From assembly GCA_028826165.1 (NCBI GenBank), contig JAPDFW010000123.1, positions 1-64,000 on the forward strand: a stretch of DNA of 64,000 bases. Direction: 5' to 3'. Every line of letters begins with the position of its first letter. Within the stretch, counting starts at the first letter, position 1. A program made the translations under genes and the position numbers. Under the pieces are notes generated by a model. That model saw only the letters and a program-made list of their open reading frames with translations. It did not search any database and was not told the DNA's origin. Below, in pieces: positions 32,218 to 42,400 of this stretch. This stretch comes from Anaeramoeba ignava (taxonomy: Eukaryota > Metamonada > Anaeramoebidae).

Positions 32218-35105
32218 ATGAATGATATTTTATTTTTTGGAAGAAATTTATTCCCAAATCTTTTACAAAAAGAATCAAAAAATATAACAAAATCAGTTAA
32301 AATTAAAATTCAATTTGAAAATCAAAATGAAAATGAAAATCAAAATGAAATTGAAAATGAAAATCAAAATGAAAATGAAAATCAAAATGAAAATGAAAAT
32401 GAAAATCAAAATCAAAATGAAAATAAAAATGAAAATCAAAATCGAAAATAAAAATGAAAATGAAAATCAAAATCAAAATGAAAATGAAAATGAAAATGAA
32501 AATCAAAATGAAAATCAAAATGAAAATGAAAATCAAAATGAAAATGAAAATCAAAATCAAAATGAAAATGAAAATCAAAATGAAAATGAAAATGAAAATG
32601 AAAATGAAAATCAAAATCAAAATGAAAATGAAAATGAAAATGAAAATCAAAATGAAAATGAAAATGAAAATGAAAATGAAAATGAAAATCAAAAATCAAA
32701 TGAAAATGAAAATGAAAAATGAAAAAATCAAAAAAATGAAAATGAAAATGAAAATGAAAATGAAAAAATAAAAAAAATGAAAATGAAAATGAAAAATGAA
32801 AATGAAATCAAAAAATGAAAATGAAAATAAAAATGAAAAAATGAAAATGAAAATGAAAATGAAAATGAAAAATGAAAATGAAAATGAAAATGAAAATGAA
32901 AATGAAAATGAAAAATGAAAATGAAAATGAAAATGAAAATGAAAATGAAAATGAAAATGAAAATGAAAATGAAAATGAAAATGAAAAATGAAAATGAAAA
33001 TGAAAATGAAAAATGAAAACGAAATGAAAATGAAAATGAAAAATGAAAATGAAAATGAAAATGAAATGAAAATGAAAATGAAAATGAAAATGAAAATGAA
33101 AATGAAAATGAAAATGAAAATGAAAAAAAATCAAAATGAAAATGAAAATGAAAATGAAAATGAAAATGAAAATGAAAATGAAAATGAAAATGAAAATGAA
33201 AATGAAAATGAAAATGAAAATCAAAATGAAAATGAAAATGAAAATAAAAATGAAAATCAAAATGAAAATGAAAATGAAAATGAAAATGAAAATGAAAATG
33301 AAAATCAAATTGAAAATCAAATTGAAAATGAAAATGAAAATGAAAATGAAAATGAAAATGAAAATGAAAATGAAAATCAAAATGAAAATGAAAATGAAAA
33401 TGAAAATGAAAATGAAAATGAAAATGAAAATGAAAATGAAAATGAAAATGAAAATGAAAAACAAATTAAACAAATTTCAACAGGAGAATATTCAACAATT
33501 TTCCTTTTTAAAAATGGAAAAGCAATAGAATATTTAAGAGAAAAAGATTCAAATCAAAATCCTGTAAAAATCCAAATTGAAAATATTCAAAAAGTAACTA
33601 TTGGTGATTTAAATGAAGCTATTTTAACAATAGAAAGAAATGTATTTGCCAAAGGAAAAGATATTAATCCAAATAACCCAAATGAATTTATCAATATTTC
33701 ATCATTAATTGAAGATACAAATGATAGAATAATTGAAGATATTGTTTCTGGAGCTCATTCAATTTACTTATTAACTTCAAATCAAAATGCTTATGGAATT
33801 GGTTCAAACAAATATGGTCAACTTGGTTTTGATTCTGAAACACTTGAAAAAACAGAAAAACCAATTTTAATGATGAAAAATGTTTCTAAAATATTTTCAG
33901 GAAATACTTCAAATCATGTTTTTCTTTTAAATTCAAATCAAGAATTATTTGGATGTGGTGATAATAAATATGATAAAGTTGGATTAGGAGAATCAAGCAA
34001 AGAAGAAACAAAAATCCGAAAATTAACCAAAATCCAAAATATTCCAAAAGGCAAAATAATTGATATTCAATGTGGATATTTTCATTCAATAATGTTGATT
34101 GAAAATGAAAATGAAAATCCAAAAAGAAAACTTTATTCATGTGGAAATTGGCAATTAAATGGACTTAGGAAAGATGAAGATACTTGTGAATTTACTGAAA
34201 TTAAATCATCTTTATTTGAAAATGATGATAATATTATTGATTTTTCTGTTGGAAATGTTCATACTTTGATTTTAACTTCTAATTCAAAATTAATTGGATT
34301 TGGTTTAAATAATTTTGATCAATTAGGAAGTAATAATGGATTTTTCTTTTCAATTCCAAATCAAATTGAACTTCCTAAATTAAGATTTAATGAAGATATT
34401 TCCAATTATCATGTTCTTTGTGGAGATTTCAATTCATTTATTTATTATTCTCATCTTTCTTTTTCCAATCTTGAAGAAGATTTGATAAAATTATTTGAAA
34501 GAAAAGAATTTTGTGATATTTCATTTAAAACCAAAAATGAAGAAATAATCAAAGCTCATAAATTAATATTAAAATATAGATTAAATCAAAATCAAAATCA
34601 AATTGGAAAACTTAAAGAAATAATTTCAAAAAAATCAATTAAAGAATCAAATCAAATATTTGAAATGATTTATTCAAATAATTCCAAAATAAATCCAAAA
34701 TTATATTCCGAAATTAAAGAAATTATAAATTTAAATGAAAAAATTGAAGAAACAATTAAAAGAATTTATTTAAATGAAAATGAAAAAGATTTTATAATTG
34801 AAAGAAAAGAAAAACAATATAAATTCCCAAAATTAATATTAATAATGAGAAGTGAATTATATCGAGGAATGTTTTTATCTGTAACAAATGATACTTCTAA
34901 TAAAGTTACAGATTATAGTGAATTAAGTAATAAATCATTTCAAATATTTGAATATTGGATTTATTCAAATCAAATTAAAGAAGAAATTAAAATTACACAA
35001 GAAATAATCGATGAATTTAAAATTGGAATTGATTATTTTCAATTAAATCAAACAAATCCAAATTTATTAGATTTATTAATTAAAAAATTTAATAATCAAA
35101 ATTAA
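32218..35105 (+). CDS. RCC1-repeat protein with tandem BTB domains
   Basis: The N-terminus (MNDILFFGRNLFPNLLQKE) leads into about 1.1 kb of GAAAAT/CAAAAT hexamers encoding N/E/Q. RCC1-like blades follow from about 33470 (AYGIGSNKYGQLGFD, ELFGCGDNKYDKVGLG, KLIGFGLNNFDQLGS). Two BTB domains come last: FCDISFKTKNEEIIKAHKLI, and KEKQYKFPKLILIMRSELYR followed by GMFLSV. The latter signature is shared with the ankyrin-BTB protein. Proteins of this layout are usually adaptors or GTPase-linked scaffolds. The start and end frames differ: the first frame stops at TAA 32449-32451, and the repeat contains several five-A runs that change frame. Hence the N-terminal linkage through the repeat is uncertain; from about 33130 to the TAA at 35105 the frame is open. 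Confidence 0.75.
32316..33460. repeat. GAAAAT/CAAAAT hexamer array, 1.1 kb
   Basis: Near-continuous GAAAAT hexamers with interspersed CAAAAT. Between about 32690 and 33130 there are repeated GAAAAATG (five-A) and GAAATG (three-A) interruptions that shift phase. The three forward phases read E-N, K-M and K-stop, so Met-Lys and Phe-His frames here are artefacts. Confidence 0.9.
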
Positions 35106-35157
35106 AAAAAAAATTAAAATTAAAAATTAAAATTTAGAAAATTCTTTATTTGTGATT

Positions 35158-35763
35158 TCAAAAATCTCGAATTAAAGAAGATAATATATCTTCTTCTGTT
35201 TTAAGAATATCTCTTCCATTTTCTTCATAAAAAGAACAAAAATCATTATAAGAAAGAGAAGGAAAAATATCTTTAAAAATACCAAAAGCATAAATTTCTT
35301 CAGAAATTGAAGGTTTTTCAAATCCAAATAAATCAACCTCACTTTTAAGTAATTGTTTGAAAAAGGAAATATTTGGACGAATTGCAGTTCTTCTTTCTTT
35401 GACAAAATCAAATGCCTCTTTGAGTGTCTTTTTTTGAGATTTCATTAAATAATAAATAATAATTGTTGGAGATCTTGAAATTCCTGCATCACAATGAACA
35501 TAAACTTTCCCATTGTTTTTAATACTTGAATCAATAAATTCAAATGAAGAATCAAAATAATCAGAAATTTGAACTCCTAAATCATCTTCAATTTTGATTG
35601 TTTTATATGTGAATTGCGATTTATATGGTGTTTCTCCTTCTTTTGTTACATTCAAAATGTGTGTGATTCCAATTTTAATTAAATTTTCAATATTTTTTTC
35701 TGCTACAAATCTTGGTCCTAAAAATAAATTTGGAAGAATTTGATTAAATGATTCAAATTGCAT
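35158..35763 (-). CDS. dual-specificity protein phosphatase with CUE-like tail
   Basis: A cysteine-based dual-specificity phosphatase of 201 residues in one exon. It opens with ILPNLFLGPRFVAEKN, typical of the DUSP fold. The signature VHCDAGISRSPT gives nucleophile Cys91 and Arg97 (HC-x5-R). The general acid is probably Asp60 or Asp61 in IEDDLG. RRTAIRPNISFFKQL matches the helix after the active site. The last 45 residues (FKDIFPSLSYNDFCSFYEEN) resemble a CUE-type ubiquitin-binding helix bundle; that part is tentative. The ATG at 35763 follows minus-strand TTTCATTTTTTTTCATTTTT elements. Stop is TGA, convergent with the RCC1-BTB gene 52 bp away. Confidence 0.9.
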   Translation of the reverse strand: MQFESFNQILPNLFLGPRFVAEKNIENLIKIGITHILNVTKEGETPYKSQFTYKTIKIEDDLGVQISDYFDSSFEFIDSSIKNNGKVYVHCDAGISRSPTIIIYYLMKSQKKTLKEAFDFVKERRTAIRPNISFFKQLLKSEVDLFGFEKPSISEEIYAFGIFKDIFPSLSYNDFCSFYEENGRDILKTEEDILSSLIRDF

Positions 35764-35918
35764 AAAAGTTGTAAAAATGAGTTAAAATTTTTTCCAAAAA
35801 AAAAGACACGAACGAAAAATAAAGTAAAAAAAAATGAAAAAAAATGAAATGAAAAATTTCATGTAAAAAAAAAAATTTTTTGTTTTTGTTTTAATTTCAA
35901 AAATAAAACATTTCTTTT

Positions 35919-37369
35919 TTATATAAAATAAGTTTCAACTTCATCAACAATCCATGAATCATAAGAACCAGCTAAATAACTTTGAGCTTCATCTGTATCA
36001 TAAGTAATTCCATTTGGTGTATCATAAGCCCAACCAAAATCAGTACAACCAGTTTTTAAATCAGATTTTAAATACAAATCATGACCAAATCCAAAAATTG
36101 GACCAAAATTTGAATGATAATAAATAGCATTTCCTTCTTCTCCTTGTTTAACTGTAAATTTCTGAGATTCTCGATCATTCTTATCATTTCTTAGTGAAAA
36201 AATAAAAGCATCTGAATCGGAAATATATCTTCCATTAGATCCTGAAATCCATCCATTTTTTGTAAATCCTCCAAAAATAAAATTTTGAGTTGTTTTGATA
36301 ATAACTAATGTTTTTCCTTTATCATCAACTGTTGAATGCCATTTTGTACAATCAAATCCATCTTTTTTGGCTGAAAATCCCAGTTTCATTTTAGAAAAAA
36401 AATCATCATCATTTATCCATTCTTTGAGTATCTTGAAATGCTCTTTATCTTGAATTTTGGATAGTTTAAATCTTTTTCTTCTCTTGAAAATTAATGTGTC
36501 ATGATTTTCTTTTTCTTCTTCTTTTTCTTTGTGGATAAATTCTTCTAATTCTTGTTCATCTTCTTGATTTAGAAAAATAAGGAATTTGATTAATTTTTGT
36601 GAAATTTCATTTGGAATTAAATCTTCTTTTCAAAGTTTTAGCAATTTGTTGTTTTGAAAAATCAATAAATCTGATTTTATGAATAATATTTGAAATTTGA
36701 TTTTGTAATTTTTCTTTTTCAATTTCTTTTTCTTCATTAATATTTGATTTATGTTTCCCCCATTTTATTATTAATTCAAATATTTCAAATTCATCTGTTG
36801 CAATTTCATCATTTGATAATATTGAATTTAGATGATTTTCTTCAAGTTCAAGAAAAAATGAAGTTTTGATAAATTCTTCAAAATTTTCTAAAATAAATTG
36901 ATAAGAATAATCTATTAATTGATTTAAGTTTCTTGATTCAGATAATTTAAGAATATCAACAACAGTTTCAATTTGTAAGTTATTTTTGATAAAATTTGAA
37001 CAAGTTTCAATTAATTCATCAATTAAATATTTTGAAGAAAAAATTAAAATTTCTATTGCATTTTCTAAATTAATTTCAATTTTTCCTGAATAAAGATAAT
37101 TCAAAATTGGAAATAGAATTGGACTGGAAACATCTTTTAGAATTAATTTATTTTCTTGGTATTCTTTCATTTTAGAATTAAAAAGAGATTTAAAATAATC
37201 ACTTCTTGAAGAAAGAATTGATTTATGAGTTTTAAATGAAGTTTTATTTTGTTCACAAATTATTTCAAAATCAAAATAACTTTCTTCTTCTTTTTCATTT
37301 TGATTTTGGTTTTGAAATAAATTCTTTAAAATCATTTGAAAGTTTTTCTAAATTTGAATAATTTTCCAT
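35919..37369 (-). CDS. BTB-BACK-TLDc protein 1
   Basis: A BTB domain (YFDFEIICEQNKTSFKTHKS, YLYSGKIEINLENA), a BACK domain (VVDILKLSESRNLNQLIDYS to IIHKIRFIDFS), an acidic/basic linker and a C-terminal TLDc domain (KMKLGFSAKKDGFDCTKWHS, FIFGGFTKNGWISGS, ending DEVETYFI). About 482 residues. It is paralogous to 57895-59374, whose start MFLNYSNTEKLS supports the ATG at 37369 (MENYSNLEKLS) over the ATG at 37335. Two surplus bases break the frame: upstream frames stop at TGA 37297-37295 and TGA 36609-36607, both AAA-TGA. Homology (LIP here, LVP in the paralogue) places the second shift in the four-A run near 36630. With both skipped, the length is exactly 483 codons. Role: probably a cullin-3 adaptor-like or oxidative-stress TLDc protein; substrate unknown. 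Confidence 0.82.
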
Positions 37370-37454
37370 TTTAAATAAATTTTTAATAAATTTTTAAAAA
37401 AAATAAAAATGAAAAATAAAAATTCATTTTTTTCAAAACAAAAATAAAAAAAAA
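37370..37454. promoter_or_regulatory. divergent promoter, BTB-TLDc 1 / actin-like
   Basis: An 85-bp A/T spacer between divergent ATGs, with TTTTTCATTTTTATTTTTTT on the minus strand and TTCATTTTTTTC on the plus strand. Confidence 0.45.
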
Positions 37455-38567
37455 ATGAGTGAAGAAAATCCAGCAATTGTTATTGATAATGGTTCAGGAA
37501 TTATTAAAGCAGGATTTGCAGGAGAAGAAGAACCAAAAACAATATTTCGAACAGTAATTGGAAGAAAAGAAAATTTTGAAGATGAAAAAAATATATATTT
37601 TGGAGAAGAAATACTAAAAGAAAAAGGAAAATTCTTAATAAATTATCCAATGGAACATGGAATAATAACAAATTGGGATGAAATGGAAAAAATTTGGGAA
37701 CATTTATTTGATCATGAATTAAAAGTGGAAACAAAAGAAAAATCAGTATTAATAACTGAACCTTTTTTGAATCCGAAATCAAATCGGGAAAAAATGACAG
37801 AAATTATGTTTGAAACTTTTCATGTTCCAAATTTTTATATTGCAATCCAAGAAGTTTTATCACTTTATGCATCAGGAAGAATAACAGGAATTGTGGTTCA
37901 ATTAGGAGACGGAATTTGTTCCACTTTTCCCATTTATGAAGGTCTTAGTTTATCTCATGCGGCTTTAAGAATGAATTTTGGAGGAAGAGATATTAATGAT
38001 TATTTAATGAAAATTTTAACCGAAAGGGGATACTTTTTTGAATCAGCAATTTCTTTAGAAATTGTTAATGAAATTAAGGAAAAAAATTGTTTTGTTTCTT
38101 TGGATTTCCAACAAGAAATGGAAAAAGCAAAAAATTCAAATCAATTCGAAAAAAATTTTCAAGCATCTGATGGAAATATTTACACAATCGCAAATGAAAG
38201 ATTTAGAGCTCCTGAAGTTTTATTTCAACCTGATTTAATTGGTTTGGAAAAAAAAGGAATCGATAAAATGATTTCCAATTCAATTTTGAAATGTGATGTT
38301 GATTTGAAAAAGAATCTTTTTGAAAATATCGTTTTGTCTGGTGGATCTGTTTTGTTTCAAGGAATGAAAGAAAGGATTGAAAATGAAGTTATTAAATTTG
38401 CTCCTCAATCAATAAAAGTTAAAGTTGATCAAGATTCTAATCCAAAAATTTCAACTTGGATTGGTGGATCTATTTTGGCTTCTCTTACTTCTTTAAAAAC
38501 TAAATGGATTACTCAAGATGATTATGATGAATTTGGTTTTTCAATTATTCATTCAAAATGTTTTTAA
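37455..38567 (+). CDS. divergent actin-family protein
   Basis: A 370-residue actin-fold protein in one exon, colinear with conventional actin from IVIDNGSGIIKAGFAGEEEP to the C-terminal SIIHSKCF. Retained: Asp11 and Lys18 of the phosphate loop, the methyl-His region YPMEHGIITNWDEMEKIW, Gln132 (actin Gln137) in AIQEVLSLYASGR, and LSGGSVLFQG. Changed: the second phosphate loop reads VVQLGDGICST, so the positions of actin Asp154 and His161 are Gln149 and Ser156. The DNase-loop region (KENFEDEKNIY) is shorter. Such changes predict weak or absent ATP hydrolysis and altered polymerisation. It is too close to actin to be a known Arp class, and I read it as a lineage-specific actin paralogue. Stop is TAA. 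Confidence 0.88.
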   Translation: MSEENPAIVIDNGSGIIKAGFAGEEEPKTIFRTVIGRKENFEDEKNIYFGEEILKEKGKFLINYPMEHGIITNWDEMEKIWEHLFDHELKVETKEKSVLITEPFLNPKSNREKMTEIMFETFHVPNFYIAIQEVLSLYASGRITGIVVQLGDGICSTFPIYEGLSLSHAALRMNFGGRDINDYLMKILTERGYFFESAISLEIVNEIKEKNCFVSLDFQQEMEKAKNSNQFEKNFQASDGNIYTIANERFRAPEVLFQPDLIGLEKKGIDKMISNSILKCDVDLKKNLFENIVLSGGSVLFQGMKERIENEVIKFAPQSIKVKVDQDSNPKISTWIGGSILASLTSLKTKWITQDDYDEFGFSIIHSKCF

Positions 38568-39415
38568 TCGGAAAAAAAACCAATAACAATAATAATAATT
38601 TCTATTTTTAAATTTTTTAATTCCAATTCGAAATAATTTTTTTTTTGCTTTTTTTCCAAAAATTTTTTCAATTAAAAAAAAAAAATCTAATTTAAAAAAA
38701 GTTTTTATTTTAATTTGATCAAGATTTTTTTCCTATATTATTTTTTTATTCTTTTTAAAAAGAAAAATTTTTTTTTTCCTGTTTTGTTTTTGAATTAAAA
38801 TTTAATTAAAATTAAAAACCGGAAAAAAAAAATTTTAATTAAAAACAAATTTTTTGCTTTTTTTTTAAATCATTTTTTTCTTTTTAAAAAGAATTTTTTA
38901 TTTTCTTAAAGGAATTAATTTTTTTTTATCAATTAAACAGTAACAAAAAAAAACACACACATCTATTTAAAACTTATTTAAAATTTATTTATAATTTATT
39001 TATAATTTATATATAATTTATTTATAATTTATATATAATTTATAATTTATTTATAATTTATATATAATTTATAATTTATTTATAATTTATATATAATTTA
39101 TAATTTATTTATAATTTATACATAATTTATTTATAATTTATTTATAATTTATTTATAATTTATTTATAATTTATAATTTATTTATAATTTATTTATAATT
39201 TATTTATAATCCATAATCTATATATAATTTATTTATAATTTATACATAATTTATATTTTATTCAAAATTTATTTAAAATTTATATATAATCTATATATAA
39301 TTTATTTATAATTTATTTATAATTTATTTATAATTTATTTATTTATAATTTATTTATAATTTATTCATAATTTATTCAAAATTTATTTATAATTTAAAAA
39401 ATAAAAACAAAAAAG
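38568..39415. repeat. intergenic AT region with TTTATAATTTA array
   Basis: 848 bp without a gene. 38568-38960 is A/T-rich with two CGGAAAAA motifs (38569, just after the actin stop, and 38821). 38960-39395 is an array of about 40 copies of a TTTATAATTTA/TATATAATTTA unit of 10-11 bp running up to the leader of the next gene. The usual T-rich TCAT promoter element is absent directly before the 39416 ATG. Confidence 0.75.
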
Positions 39416-42400
39416 ATGAATGAAAATGAAAAACAAAAACAAAAAGAAAAAGAAAAAGAACACAAAAGAGAAGTTGAAAAACAAAAAGAAATAACAGAAG
39501 AAGATAACGCCATACTGAAATTTGTCGTAAAATCTTCAAAAAGCAATAGAGATAAGCAAATTAGTAAAATGTTTGGAGACGAAGAAACTTCTGATTTTAA
39601 AATTTATTGTAGAAATGATGAAAAACCAATTATTTGTCATAAATTTATTTTACAAGCTTGTTCAAAATATTTTAAAGAAAAAATCAAAGAAAATCAAAAC
39701 ACAAATGAAATTCATTTGAATAATTTTAGTTTTGAAATTGTTAAACAATTTATTAAATTTTTTTATTATGGAACATTTCAATTTGATAAAGAAAAATTTG
39801 ATGAATATTTTAAATTTGCAGAAGAAATCAATTTGGAAGATATCGAAAAGCAAATTAAATGGGAAATTAAAGCTCATCTTGATTCTTCAAATATTTTTGT
39901 TTTATATTTCAAAGCTTTATCATTTGAATCAAATCAACCAAATGAATTAAATCAAACAAATGAATTGAACCAATTAAATCGATTAAAAGAACTCAAAATT
40001 TTTCAAATTTGTGAAGAATTCATTTCTAATAATATTCGATCTATTATTTTCAATACTAATTTTTACAGAGATTTGTCAAACAAGCAATATGACCATTTTA
40101 TTAATTTAATTTCTTCAAATAGAAAGTTTTCATCAAAAAGAGATGAATATATTGAAGACATTCAGACAAAACGTAAAAAAATTAAAATTAAAATTCAAAT
40201 TCAAATTCATTTATAAAATTAAAATTAAAATTAAAATTAAAATTAATTTATAAAAGGTGAAAAAGATAACATAGAAGATCAACATCAAAATGTAAGCAAA
40301 AAAAAGTTTTGTTTGATTTTGTTTATTGAATTTAAATTATTTTAATTTAAAACAAAAGGAAATAGAAGCTCATTTTTTTCAATTATTTCAACAAAATTCA
40401 AATTCAGATTCTCCAAATGAAAAAACACTCCTTTCAATTTGGCAAGAAATTAAACAAAAAAAAGTTTTTGAAGTAATTTTAACAAAAGAAAAAGAAAAAA
40501 AAAGAAAAACAAATTTAGAAAAATTATATAATTAAAATATTTTTAGTTTAATGAAAAATTTATAGAATTTGCTTTATTATTCCAAGTTTTGTTCCGATTT
40601 TGGGGTCCAAAACAAACGAATCCAAATGAAAATGAAAATCAAAATCAAAATCAAAATCAAAATCAAAATCAAAATCAAAATCAAAATCAAAATCAAAAAG
40701 AATATGAAAAATATTTTATAAATAAAAATGAAAATGAAAATAAAAATAAAAATGAAAATGAAATGGAAATTGATTTTGATAAAGAAGTTTCTGAGAATCA
40801 AGCTCATCCAAAAAAATTTCTTGATTTTATTCTTAGCAAATTGAAATATTTCAAATATCTTCAAGAAGGTTTTTATTATTTTTTTATATATTTAAGAAAA
40901 TCAAAAAAAAAATTGATAATAATTATTTATCAATAATAGAAAGGAATATAAGTTCAAAAGAAAAAGAACAAGCTCAAGATCATCGATATCTGATTTCTTT
41001 ATCCATTATTGCAATTGTTTCCAAATCAAAATTTAATCGACAAACTTTATTTGAAAAAGGAATTTTTGGAATTATTGAATATTTCTTAAAGTTTGTAAAC
41101 AAGCTTTTCAAATCTTTTGAAAACTTAAAAGTAAAATAATTATTTTTTCAAATTCCAATTTTTTTATTATTAATCAAAAAAAACCAAAAAATCAAAACAA
41201 AAAGAAAACAAATCCTTCTCGTTCAATTTATAATTTAATTGAAATTCAATTTATTTTTTCAGAAATTACGAAAATTTTAGACCAATTTTTCAGAGATATA
41301 TATGTTTTACCAAATAAAAAAATTTTAGAAGGATTTCAAAGAACACAAATAATTTCAAGATTGATTAGTAAATAATTTTGCTTATCATTTGTTTTTTCCA
41401 ATTTCCAAAAAAATCTAAAATTATGATTTTTTTTTCCATTTTATCTTTCTTAAAAAACAAATAGAATGTTTTAAAATTAATTTAGATCTCAAAAAGTCAT
41501 TTATTTTTACAAAAAACCAATTTGAAATTCATTTAAATATGCTCCAAAATTTTAAAAACTTTTACCAATTAAATTTATTAAAAGAAAACCAAAAAATTGA
41601 ATTACTTTCTCTTATTTTACCATCTTTTAAACCTCCAGATTTAGCTTTGTCTCTTTCAAATATTGGATTTTCAAATCAAGAAAATGAAAATGAAAATGAA
41701 AATGAAATTGAAATTGAAGACTTTTTTCAAACAAATTTCTTTATATTTGATCCAAAAATCAAAAAAACAGAAAATCCTTTCATTTTAGAAAATTTCAAAA
41801 CTTTAAAAGGAAATTTAATTCATTATGAATCTCATTTTCGTTCAAATGTTTTTGAGTTTCTTGTTAAAATAATTCAAAAAGAAAATATTATTCAAGAAAT
41901 TGCAAATAATAACAATGTTTCTTATTTGGGTGATCTTATTCTTTGGCTTGTTTATTATGCTAAAGGAACATTACCAAAAATTCCCAAACAATTTATGGAA
42001 GAAATTCAAGAAAAAGAAATTAAAGAAAAAGAAATTCAAGAAATCAAATTATATAACACTTATTTGGATACATTTTTTAATAATTTTCGGGAATTATCTT
42101 ATATTGAAGAAGAAGAAAGTGTAAAAAAAGAACAAATTAATTTAAAACAAAAATTAGATAAATTTACAAATGAAACTAAAAGAAAAGTCAATAACTTCAC
42201 AGAAAGATTAATTTTAACTTATGTTAATTTATTCAAAACTCCAGAAGAAGAAGAAACTTCAAATTCATCTCTAAATCATATTTTATCAAATGAAAAAATT
42301 AATAAAATTCATAAATTCACTAAAGAATATTATCCTCAACTTCAAATGTATCTTTTATTTGATTTCAGGAAAATGATATCAGAAAATGATAAAAAAATTT

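Noticed and set aside
32303-33528. Long open frames of Met-Lys, Phe-His or Ile-Phe repeats, on both strands
   Set aside because: They are the other phases and the complement of the GAAAAT array. They have no start context and no non-repetitive sequence.
35919-36389. TLDc reading frame as a stand-alone gene
   Set aside because: The upstream linker and BTB-BACK part are in frame after skipping one surplus base, and the paralogue at 57895-59374 has the same full order.
37455-38567. Assignment to a named actin-related protein
   Set aside because: Overall colinearity with actin and the KCF end are too close; no Arp-specific insertions are seen.
39416-40216. Stand-alone BTB gene ending at 40216
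   Set aside because: Its last codons are intron-like AAAATT repeats after a good donor at 40173, and downstream exons continue in phase. Kept as a fusion, with the alternative stated.
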